Assembly: GCA_023447635.1 (NCBI GenBank)
Contig: JAEXNA010000098.1
Span: 1 to 34,262, forward strand
Direction of reading: 5' to 3'
Length of the DNA stretch: 34,262 nucleotides
From: Vulcanimicrobiota bacterium
GTDB taxonomy: Bacteria; Vulcanimicrobiota; Xenobia; Xenobiales; JADMJV01
In this document: positions 16,523 through 23,958 of the stretch, piece by piece
Layout: every line of letters begins with the position of its first letter
Position numbering within the stretch: the first letter of the stretch is position 1
Notes under the pieces: model-generated
What the model was told of the DNA's origin: nothing
The model's database searches: none
Seen by the model: the letters and a program-made list of their open reading frames with translations, nothing else
Program-made: the position numbers and the translations under genes

Positions 16523-17212
16523 ATGAAACGTCTCACGCTACTTCTCTCGCTTTTCCTGAGCCTGCCCGGCCTGGCTCAGAACCTCTCTCCTGGTCCCAAC
16601 CAGCAGACCAACCAGAGCCGCCCCACCATCAGTGCGACCTTCGACCGCGACGTGGGTCGAGCCCGTATCTGGATCGACGGCACCGAGTTCACCAACGCGG
16701 CCGACCACCGAGGTCGCACCGTCTCCCTGGTGCCGCCCTACAACCTCGACTACGGCACCCACCGGGTGCAGGTTCGCACAGGGTACGGAGCTACCGCCGA
16801 CTGGAACTTCCAGATCGTGAACCGCCCCAGCGGAAGCTGGAACAATAACGGTAACTGGAACAACAACGGGAACCGCCCGAACAACGGGAATAACGGCAAC
16901 TGGAATAACGGCAACCAGGGTTGGAACGGCGGCGCCGTGACCGAGGTGTTACAGTACGGCCCTACTCCCGGCTCGGTCGTTACGGTGACCCGCCCGCCGA
17001 TCAGCGCCGTGTTCAACGGCGACGTGCGTAACATCCGCATGACCGTCGACGGGGTAGATGTTACCGGCGGGGCCAGAGTCCGCGGCGGTCGTATCAACTG
17101 GACGCCGAACTACGACCTGGACCAGGGGCAGCACAACTGCATCGTGACCGCGACGGCCCGCAACGGACAGGCCGTGCGCGGCGACTGGAACTTCGTCATC
17201 CGCTCCTGGTAA
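16523..17212 (+). CDS. Secreted protein with duplicated Ig-like domain and Asn/Gly/Trp linker
   Basis: This 229-residue protein has a Sec signal peptide (MKRLTLLLSLFLSLPGLAQ, probable cleavage after residue 18 or so). Two copies of one beta-sandwich-like domain follow (about 20-100 and 143-229). Both contain RP-P/T-ISA-F, a D-V-R/G stretch, a G/DG-x-D/E segment, NLDYGTH or DLDQGQH, and end DWNF-V/I. They are joined by a low-complexity linker of Asn, Gly and Trp (about 103-139). No enzymatic motif is seen, so binding or structural roles at the cell surface are likely. The ribosome site is weak; GAGAAA-T-TTTCTC (16509-16521) lies just before the ATG. The gene is convergent with the phosphoesterase gene, 23 nt away. 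No named family is recognised. Confidence 0.78.
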   Translation: MKRLTLLLSLFLSLPGLAQNLSPGPNQQTNQSRPTISATFDRDVGRARIWIDGTEFTNAADHRGRTVSLVPPYNLDYGTHRVQVRTGYGATADWNFQIVNRPSGSWNNNGNWNNNGNRPNNGNNGNWNNGNQGWNGGAVTEVLQYGPTPGSVVTVTRPPISAVFNGDVRNIRMTVDGVDVTGGARVRGGRINWTPNYDLDQGQHNCIVTATARNGQAVRGDWNFVIRSW

Positions 17213-17235
17213 GGAACGACGTCCCTTCGGGCCTC

Positions 17236-18294
17236 CTAACGAGCCCTGGCCGGAACCGGAATCCGCTCGATCAGAGTGGCCGGCGGCTGGGGCTCGTTGC
17301 TGTCATAAGGGGTAGGAATAGGACGGCCCCAGTTCTCGATGACCAGGCTTCCATCGTCGTTGAGTTCGACCACGGTGTGGCCAAAGTAGCCTTTGCCGTC
17401 CGGTCCGAACGGACTGCTGGGGTTGGTGCCCGAATTGCCGGCGATCACCTGCAGCACGCCGTTCTCGGTGCGGCGGCAGTCCCACAGATGAAAGTGAGCG
17501 GTCAGGAAAGCGCGGAACTTGCCCGATTCGGCCATCATCTTGTCTAGCTGCACCTCTTCGCCGTCCCGGATCATGCTGCCCGGGACACCCGGGCGGGTCA
17601 CCGGCTTATGCCCCAGCAAAAAGATGTGCCGAATCGAATCGTCCGCCTCGGCTTCTTTCAGTTTTTCCGCGATCCAGACCAGCGGGACATCGCCGATAGT
17701 GGTGTCGTCGATGAACGTGTCGGTGTTGATACACAAGAACAGCACGTCGCCCTCGCGAACGGTAAAACTCAGCCTATCCTGATCCTGGGTCAGGCCGTCG
17801 GGATTGTCGCCCTTCGTGGTCGGTCCATCGCTCCAGCGCAGATAGCGGTCCAGCACCTGGTTCCACACCGGCAGAGTGTCCCGGTTCGGGTAGTCGGTCC
17901 AGACTTTCGTGACCGGGTCCTGGGTGGACTTGAGCACCTCGTGGTTGCCGACCACCGGCACCATCACCGTCGTCGACTTCGCCAGGTCCGTGGTCTCGTA
18001 GAGGTCGATCCAGGCCTGCAACTGCTCCCGCAGCACCTCTCCCCCGGCCGCGTAGTTGGTCACCATATCGCCGATGAAAAAGAAGTAGGACGGCGGATTC
18101 AGGTTCAGGTCCGCGCAGCTCTGCAGAAACTGCTGCCGGTTGGCCGTGCTGGGGTTGTCCGGCGTCTGCTCGGTGAATCCCACGCGGTTGCAACCAACAA
18201 AGGCAAAACGCAGGTGAGGCTTCGGCGCCTCGGCTAGAGCGGGGAAGGTCAGAGCAGCGGCCACGGTGGCGGTTAGGAGCAGTTTCTTCAGCAC
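17236..18294 (-). CDS. Secreted metallophosphoesterase
   Basis: This 352-residue calcineurin-like phosphoesterase carries IGDMVTN (G74-D76 region), VVGNHE (N117-H118), LLGHKP (H229) and TAHFH (H267, H269), the usual metal ligands of motifs II-V. Motif I is unusual: the expected D-x-H is replaced by FVGCNR (33-38), with Cys and Asn where Asp and His should be. A signal peptide (LKKLLLTATVAAALTFPALA) implies export. The GTG at 18294 fits the signal peptide, but the nearest ribosome-site-like AAGGAGG on the minus strand is about 30 nt upstream, so the start is uncertain; the frame stays open to a TTG at 18375. The substrate (nucleotide, phosphoester or cyclic nucleotide) cannot be told. It is divergent from the beta-helix lipoprotein gene. 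Confidence 0.82.
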   Translation of the reverse strand: MLKKLLLTATVAAALTFPALAEAPKPHLRFAFVGCNRVGFTEQTPDNPSTANRQQFLQSCADLNLNPPSYFFFIGDMVTNYAAGGEVLREQLQAWIDLYETTDLAKSTTVMVPVVGNHEVLKSTQDPVTKVWTDYPNRDTLPVWNQVLDRYLRWSDGPTTKGDNPDGLTQDQDRLSFTVREGDVLFLCINTDTFIDDTTIGDVPLVWIAEKLKEAEADDSIRHIFLLGHKPVTRPGVPGSMIRDGEEVQLDKMMAESGKFRAFLTAHFHLWDCRRTENGVLQVIAGNSGTNPSSPFGPDGKGYFGHTVVELNDDGSLVIENWGRPIPTPYDSNEPQPPATLIERIPVPARAR

Positions 18295-18399
18295 GCCCGC
18301 CCGTTCGCGCCCAGCGGGCGGAACCTCCTTGAAGGTCGCTTTCCGTGGTAAAACCGAGTTTGCCGCAAAGGACAATTCTACTACCAGGCTAAGAAGGAC

Positions 18400-18456
18400 G
18401 GTTCGGGGGGGGCGACCGGGCGTGCAGCGCGCACTTTCCTAGCCGTTCTCCGAACC
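18400..18456. other. Inverted repeat and G-tract in the divergent gap
   Basis: GGTTCGG (18400-18406) and CCGAACC (18450-18456) form a perfect 7-bp inverted repeat around a run of eight G (18405-18412) and a small GTGC/GCAC dyad. It lies between the divergent phosphoesterase and beta-helix lipoprotein genes, upstream of both. It may be an operator or an mRNA leader structure; no promoter hexamers are convincing. Confidence 0.25.
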
Positions 18457-18473
18457 ATCCCGTTGGAGGTTCT

Positions 18474-21001
18474 ATGGATCGAACACAAGGTTCGGTGCGG
18501 GGTGGCGGTCTTTTCCGTCGCCTTGCCCTGGCTCTTTTTCCTTATTTCTGATCACCGGCTGCGGGAGCAGCCAGGATGACTATGTTTTCACCGGCACGGC
18601 AGCCCCGCCAACAGGGACGGGCAGCATGGTGTTCAACTTCGTGCGAGCCCAGGCGGCTCTCGAGGTCCCGTCGGACACCGTGCGGCTGCGCTTCCGGTTC
18701 TACGCCGTGGCTGACGGAGGCGGCGCTCTGCTCGACGAAGAGGTGCGGGAGTTCGCCTCGCAGATCGTGATCGACCCGGTCAACACGGCGACCCGCTCGG
18801 TCGTGGTGACCGCTCTGGCCGCCGACGGCACGCCCCTGCTTCAAGCGACCGCCAACGCCAGCGTTCCAGCAGGCGGTCGAACGGTGGTCGATTTCGCCTC
18901 GGCCAGCGAAACCCCGGTCCGCGTCACGGCCCTGACTGTGCGACCGTCGACGTCCCAGATCGAGGTCGGAGAGACCCAGCAGTTCGCGGCGACAGCAACC
19001 TACTCTACGGGCGATACCGCTCCTCTGGCCGCTCTGACCTGGAGCAGCAGCAGCCCGACCGTGGCTACTATCTCGTCGAGTGGACTGGCGACCGGACTGG
19101 CCGACGGCGTGACCACCATCAGCGCCAGCGTCGGCGCGGTCAGCGGCAGCGCAAGCCTGGAAGTCGGCGGAGGTCCCGTCCTGAGCAGCCTGCTCGTCGC
19201 ACCCGACGGAGAGTCGATGCTGGTCGGTGGTCTCAAAGGGTTCAGCGCCAGCGGTCTCGACCAGAACGGCGATCCGTTCTCGCTACAGAACACCACCGTG
19301 ACCTGGTCCACCAGTCCCCAACTTAGCCTCAACAGCGCGGCCGACGCCACCGCCGTGGTGCGAGCCGAGACGGTCGGCAACGCCACCGTGACCGCCAGCG
19401 TCGGCGCCCTGAACGGCTCGGCCTCGGTGACCGTGCTCGATAGCACCTTTGACGGCATCGTCTCCGTCGCTCCCTCCAGCCCCGTTGCGCTGCAGATCAA
19501 CGGCACCTCGGATCAAGCCGTGGCGACCCTGGTCGTCACGGGATCGTTCAGCGACGCCCCTGACCGGCCTCTGACCAACGCGGACGGTTTGAACTACCTG
19601 ATCAGCGGCGGCCTCGGGGTGGTGAACGTCTCGTCTGACGGCGTGGTGACGGCGCTGGCCGTGGGCGAAACCGAAATCACGGTTTCGGCGGGTAGCTTCA
19701 GCCAGACCGTGGCGGTCAACGTGAGCAACGCGGGCGGCAACCAACCTCCCGTCATCACCCTCCCTGAAAGCGTGATGGAGTCCTACCTGATCGCGGGCGC
19801 GGGCTACGCCACCGTCTATGGAACGACGGTCAGCGACGACCAGGCGAACCTGAACGGCGGTACGCTCAACGTCAGCAGCGATACCGTCCTTACCCTGCGG
19901 GTTCCTTCGACGGCGATCGGGACGGTCACGGGCAACCTGACCAACTCCTTGTCCATCGCCCTGAACTCTAACGCTACTCCCCAGGCGATCGCTAATCTCC
20001 TCGACTCGCTGGTCCTCACCACGCCGGGGAACGCCGTTACCGAGGAAGGCAGCCTGAGGCTCTCCCTTAGCGACGGACGAGGCGGAACGGCCGAGGCCCA
20101 GCGCGACTTCATCGTGATCGACGGGGACACTCAGTACCTGACCGTGAATCGGGACGCCGAAAGAAGTTCGATGAACTTCTGGTCCATCGGCGAGGCGCTG
20201 GGCAACGTGACCCAGGCCGGCGCGGTGGTCTCACTGGCGCCGGGCGACTACTCGAGCGAGGGCACCATCGCTATCGGAAACCAGACTCAGCTCTTCGCTC
20301 TGCAGCTGAGAGGCCCGCGCAGCCGAGTTCCTTCGGGGGCACTGCCGGCGGGAACGACCTTCCCGGCCTTCACCGGGGTCGATGCAACGCTGAACAGCAT
20401 CGCCATCGACAACAGCAACGTTACCGTCACCGGTGTGGTGGTGTCTCGAGCCGGAGGGGTCGGCATCCTGGCATCCGACGATTCCAGCAACACCACGGTT
20501 CGCAACAGTCGCATCGTGGGCGTCGCTTATTCAGGCCAGGGGGTTCTGCAGGGCGGCGAGCTCAGTGGTTCCCACACGGGCTTCGCGCTGGTCGGCAACA
20601 CTATCACCGGGTGGAATGAGGGCGTTCGCCTGCGTTCGGTCTTCGGACAGTTCAGCGATATCGTGGTCTCGTTCAACGTGTTCGAGGATAACGCCAACGT
20701 CGGCCTGGCCATCAACCGACCCCTCGGGGCGACGGTGCTCTTCAACAGCTTCGTCAACGGTTCGGTGTTCCATTTCACTCCGGGACTCGAGGTGGGAGAC
20801 AGTCTGACGACCTTCAACAACGACTTCCTGGGGACCGGGTCAGTCACCCTGTTCTCGGGTACCTCTCAGATCCTCGATGTCACGGAGAACTTCTGGGGGG
20901 GCCGGGACCCCGCCGGTTACGTCGGTGTCATCGGTTCTGGAACAGTGGACTACGACCCGGTCAGTACCGGCGCGAACACCAACTACCCGCCCGCTCCCTA
21001 A
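18474..21001 (+). CDS. Lipoprotein with BIG2 Ig-like repeats and a right-handed beta-helix (frame-shifted signal peptide)
   Basis: The body is an open frame that can be read from 18542 (first ATG in that frame 18626). Counting from 18626, it holds a leading beta-sandwich (1-100), three bacterial Ig-like (BIG2-type) domains at about 100-180, 185-270 and 275-367, a cadherin-like region (about 374-499), and a right-handed parallel beta-helix (about 540-760) ending NFWGGRDP. The N-terminus lies in a different frame. ATG 18474, preceded by TTGGAGG, encodes an arginine-containing n-region and hydrophobic core but ends at a TGA shortly after. Shifting by -1 at a run of five T (18535-18539) joins it to FLITGC, a lipobox whose Cys comes 6 codons after the join. 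Either a base is missing in the assembly, the gene is mutated, or the ribosome slips. The role is probably adhesion or polysaccharide binding at the surface; no enzyme motif is certain. Confidence 0.75.
18530..18562 (+). other. Apparent -1 frameshift in the lipoprotein signal peptide
   Basis: The frame from ATG 18474 reads to a stop within FPYF-TGA. The -1 frame continues LFLITGCGSSQDD without interruption into the large body. The switch falls at a run of five T (18535-18539). There is no in-frame ATG, GTG or TTG between the upstream stop at 18440-18442 and ATG 18626 in the body frame. Starting at 18626 would therefore lose the lipobox. Confidence 0.7.
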
Positions 21002-21012
21002 AACCGGGAGGA

Positions 21013-21030
21013 GACGCCTGAAACGGCGTC
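21013..21030 (+). terminator. Minor hairpin after the beta-helix lipoprotein
   Basis: GACGCC (21013-21018) pairs with GGCGTC (21025-21030) around a 6-nt loop, 11 nt after the stop codon. It has no T-run and is probably an accessory or mRNA-end structure next to the stronger terminator that follows. Confidence 0.35.
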
Positions 21031-21046
21031 ATCTCTCCGCAAGTGA

Positions 21047-21088
21047 ACGAAAAAGAGGCCTGGTCGTGCGACCAGGCCTCTCTTTCGT
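21047..21088. terminator. Long bidirectional terminator between beta-helix lipoprotein and S9 peptidase genes
   Basis: The arms are 19 bp long (21047-21065 and 21070-21088) with one mismatch and a GTGC tetraloop. The left arm begins ACGAAAA and the right ends TTTCGT, so the stem is flanked by A and T runs in both directions. It lies 45 nt after one stop and 14 nt from the other, between convergent genes. Confidence 0.9.
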
Positions 21089-21102
21089 TTCCGGACTCGA
21101 GC

Positions 21103-23133
21103 CTACTTGGCCGAGAACGACTCGAGTTTGTACTCGATTTCGGGGGCAGGCTTGTCGCCACCGGCGCCTTTGAGGTAGTGGTCGAACCACTGCATCATGC
21201 GCAGGTTGTAGTCGTAGCGGGCGGCCGCCTTGCGGTTGCCGTGCCCTTCGCCGGGATACAGCACCAGGCGAACCGGGGTCTGTCCCAGCACCTTCATGAA
21301 ACGGAACAGCTCCATCGACTGGGTGGGATGAACGCGGGGGTCATCCTTGCCGTGCATGATCAAGAGCGGGGTCTTGGCCTGCTGCACGTAGCGGATAGGG
21401 CTACGTTCGGCAAAGAAGTCGAAGTTGTCCCAGGGACGCTTGCGGGCGTGCACCAGATACTCTTCATCGGGGATGTCGGTAGTGCCGACCTTGCTGACCT
21501 TGTCCGAGATGCCAACGAACATGACGCCGGCGGCGAAACGGTCCGAGAACTTGGTGGAGCACCAGGCCGTGGCGTAGCCGCCGTAGCTGCCGCCGGTCAC
21601 GCCGACTTTCGCCTTGTCGGCGATCCCCTGGGCGACCAGATAGTCGACCGCGTCGATCAGGTCGTCGAACTCTTTGCCGGCAGGGTCGCCCTGCGAGGTC
21701 TTGGCGTAAGCCACGCCGCGTCCGGTCGAACCGCGATAGTTGGGATAGAAGACAGCGTAGCCCTGGGCCGCAGCCACCTGGCCGGGGTTGGAGTAGCCGG
21801 TGCTCCAGCCGTCGTCGACGTGCGACTCGGGGCCGCCGTGCACCGCCATGATCAGCGGAGCCGGTCCCTCGACCGTGCCGGGCAGCGGATGAACCAGGAT
21901 CCCTTCCAGACGCAGACCGTCGCGGGCAGGGTGAGAGATCACCTCTTGCTTGGCCAGGTCCTTGGAGGCGAGCCAGGGGTTGGAGTTCGTGATGCGAGCG
22001 CCGTTGACGAACAGTTCGCGCGGGTGCTTCCAGCTATCGGCGCCGACCACGACCGTGCCGTTGTCGGCGATGTCGACTTCCAGGTAGTTAAGTTCGGGGT
22101 TGCTGGGAGCGACCTCTTTGCCACCACCCACGTTGAAGTTGTACAGCTTCGAATCGGCGCCGACGCTGACCGCGCCCAGGATCTGTCCGTTAGACTTCCA
22201 GGCGAAGTCGTCGACCCGACCTTCGAAGCCGGCGATCAGGTCCTTGCCCGAGCCGGTCTGCGAGTCGGCGAGGAAAAAGCCGCTCTCGTCGGGGTCGTGA
22301 GCGTCGATCCCGGCGGTGTAGGCGACATAGCGGCCGTCCGGGCTCCACTCGGAGTGGCCCAGCTTTCCGGGGTTGTTCATCGAAGCCAGCACCTGCCCAG
22401 CGGGGCTGACGACGTGCAAGCGACGGTAGACCAGGCTGGCGTCCACTCCGGGGTTGGGAGCGGTGGCCACCAGCAGGCGGTCGTCGCCGGCTTTGGGGCT
22501 CCACTGCACTTCGGAGAGGTGACCTTCCAGCTTGACCGGCTCCAGCGCCTTGGTGTCGGCGTCGAGCGAGGTGACGAAGAGGTGCGAGGAGAGCCAGTCT
22601 TCCTCGAACACTTCCTGGTCGAAGCCCAGTTTCTGGCGCTTCTCGACGGCGGCCGGGGTCTTGTCGCGAGCGATGAACGCCACCCGTTTCCCGTCGGGAG
22701 CGAGGCTGTACGACGAGATATCTTCGGAGAAGCTCAGGCGCTTGACCGCTTCACCGCCGTTGACAGGCAGGAAGTAGAGGCCCGTTTTCTTGTCGTCCTT
22801 GCGCTTGGTCAGGAACGCCACGGCGCGAGAGTCGGGCGTCCAGTGAACACCTCGAAGCTTGTCGTCGCCGGTGATGAAGACGCGGTCGGTCTTCGTCTGC
22901 AGGTCGTAGATGTGCAGTTCGGGGTCGGAGGGGCCGTTTTTGAAGTCGGCGTCGTTAGGGTCGCGCGGCAGCGAGGCCAGGTAGGCGATGTAGCGGCCGT
23001 CGGGCGAGATCTGAGCCCCGCCCACCGACTTCAGCCTGGCCACGTCCAGCGGCGTCAACCCGTCGGCGAAGCCCGCCGAAAGGCAGCCCATAAAGAGCAT
23101 GAGGGTAAAAAAGAGATGTCGATGGAATCGCAT
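21103..23133 (-). CDS. Secreted S9 family prolyl oligopeptidase
   Basis: This 676-residue protein has a signal peptide (hydrophobic MRFHRHLFFTLMLFMGCLSAGFA), then a seven-bladed beta-propeller region (about 40-390, with repeated WSPDGRYVAY-type blades) and an alpha/beta-hydrolase catalytic domain (about 400-660). The triad is S516 in GGSYGGY, D598 in HGKDDPR and H631 in GEGHGNR. The layout and length match S9C-type dipeptidyl/acyl-aminoacyl peptidases that act on short peptides. A Cys in the signal region (C17) is not in a good lipobox, so it is probably soluble in the periplasm. ATG 23133 has AGAAGGG about 11 nt upstream on the minus strand; that site lies inside a strong hairpin (23143-23161). 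It follows kdpE on the same strand after 132 nt. Confidence 0.92.
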   Translation of the reverse strand: MRFHRHLFFTLMLFMGCLSAGFADGLTPLDVARLKSVGGAQISPDGRYIAYLASLPRDPNDADFKNGPSDPELHIYDLQTKTDRVFITGDDKLRGVHWTPDSRAVAFLTKRKDDKKTGLYFLPVNGGEAVKRLSFSEDISSYSLAPDGKRVAFIARDKTPAAVEKRQKLGFDQEVFEEDWLSSHLFVTSLDADTKALEPVKLEGHLSEVQWSPKAGDDRLLVATAPNPGVDASLVYRRLHVVSPAGQVLASMNNPGKLGHSEWSPDGRYVAYTAGIDAHDPDESGFFLADSQTGSGKDLIAGFEGRVDDFAWKSNGQILGAVSVGADSKLYNFNVGGGKEVAPSNPELNYLEVDIADNGTVVVGADSWKHPRELFVNGARITNSNPWLASKDLAKQEVISHPARDGLRLEGILVHPLPGTVEGPAPLIMAVHGGPESHVDDGWSTGYSNPGQVAAAQGYAVFYPNYRGSTGRGVAYAKTSQGDPAGKEFDDLIDAVDYLVAQGIADKAKVGVTGGSYGGYATAWCSTKFSDRFAAGVMFVGISDKVSKVGTTDIPDEEYLVHARKRPWDNFDFFAERSPIRYVQQAKTPLLIMHGKDDPRVHPTQSMELFRFMKVLGQTPVRLVLYPGEGHGNRKAAARYDYNLRMMQWFDHYLKGAGGDKPAPEIEYKLESFSAK

Positions 23134-23142
23134 GAGGTGGCC

Positions 23143-23161
23143 GCCCTTCTCGAAGAAGGGC
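23143..23161 (-). promoter_or_regulatory. Hairpin enclosing the ribosome binding site of the S9 peptidase
   Basis: On the minus strand GCCCTTCT and AGAAGGGC form a perfect 8-bp stem around TCG. The 3' arm is the ribosome site AGAAGGG of the S9 peptidase gene, so folding would hide it. On the same strand it is also the only strong hairpin between kdpE and that gene, but it has no T-run, so it does not look like a terminator for kdpDE. Confidence 0.5.
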
Positions 23162-23265
23162 CAAAATCTTGCCCCTGGGAGCAGCTAGAATCTCCCTCAA
23201 GCTCTGTCGGGACGCGTTCTTTCCTCTCGGCCCGCCCCTCAGGGCTCCCCTCCTCCGCCCCGGTT

Positions 23266-23958
23266 CTAGCCAGTCAGCATGCGATAGCCGACACCAGGTT
23301 CGGTCAACAGCAAGCGGCGCCCGCTGCCCCCCGTCTCGAGCTTTTTGCGCAGGTTCGAGATGTTGACGCGCAGCACCCCGATATCTTCGGCGTAGCCGTT
23401 GCCCCAGACCGACCTCAGGAGATGAACGTGGGTCAGCACTCTGCCCGGATTCTGCACGAACACCTTGAGCAGGTCGTACTCGGTCGGAGTCAGATTGATC
23501 GCCTCTCCCGCCACCGCCACGGCGCGCGTTTCCAGGTTGACCAGAAGGTCGCCGCTGGTAAAGGTCTCGTTGGCCGTTTCGCGCACCGCCCGTCGCAGCG
23601 CCGAACGCAGGCGGGCCAGCAGTTCCGCCGAACCGAACGGTTTGCTCAGATAGTCGTCCGCCCCGGCGTCGAGCGCGGCCACGATATCGACCTCTTCGTT
23701 CTGCACGCTGAGCATGACCACGGGGACTTTGCTCCACTCTCGCATGACCTGGAGCACCTCGACCCCGGTCATATCCGGCAGCCTCAGGTCCAGCAGCACC
23801 AGGTCGGGATGTTTCTTTTTCATCGCCTCCAGCGCTTCGCCGCCGGTGCCGGCCTCGAACAGGGTGAACCCCGCTCCTTCCAGCAGATTTCGCAAGAAGC
23901 GGCGCACCGCGACCTCGTCGTCGACCACCAGGATACGGTGGGTCTCGTTATGGGACAT
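23266..23958 (-). CDS. kdpE: KdpE, OmpR-family response regulator
   Basis: This 230-residue protein is the DNA-binding partner of KdpD and activator of the kdp operon. The receiver domain has the acidic pocket D13-D14, phospho-acceptor D57 in LLDLRLPD, S84 in place of the usual Thr, and K106 in LSKPF. The C-terminal winged-helix DNA-binding domain (about 130-228) contains LTPTEYDLLKVF and RVLTHVHLLRSVWG. The length is that of OmpR-type regulators. Its ATG lies inside the 3' end of kdpD (11-nt overlap), so translation of the pair is coupled. Confidence 0.95.
   Translation of the reverse strand: MSHNETHRILVVDDEVAVRRFLRNLLEGAGFTLFEAGTGGEALEAMKKKHPDLVLLDLRLPDMTGVEVLQVMREWSKVPVVMLSVQNEEVDIVAALDAGADDYLSKPFGSAELLARLRSALRRAVRETANETFTSGDLLVNLETRAVAVAGEAINLTPTEYDLLKVFVQNPGRVLTHVHLLRSVWGNGYAEDIGVLRVNISNLRKKLETGGSGRRLLLTEPGVGYRMLTG

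Noticed and set aside
16828..16935. Possible tandem repeat or CRISPR-like array
   Set aside because: The repetition comes from Asn/Gly/Trp codons of a low-complexity linker; there are no constant repeats with unique spacers.
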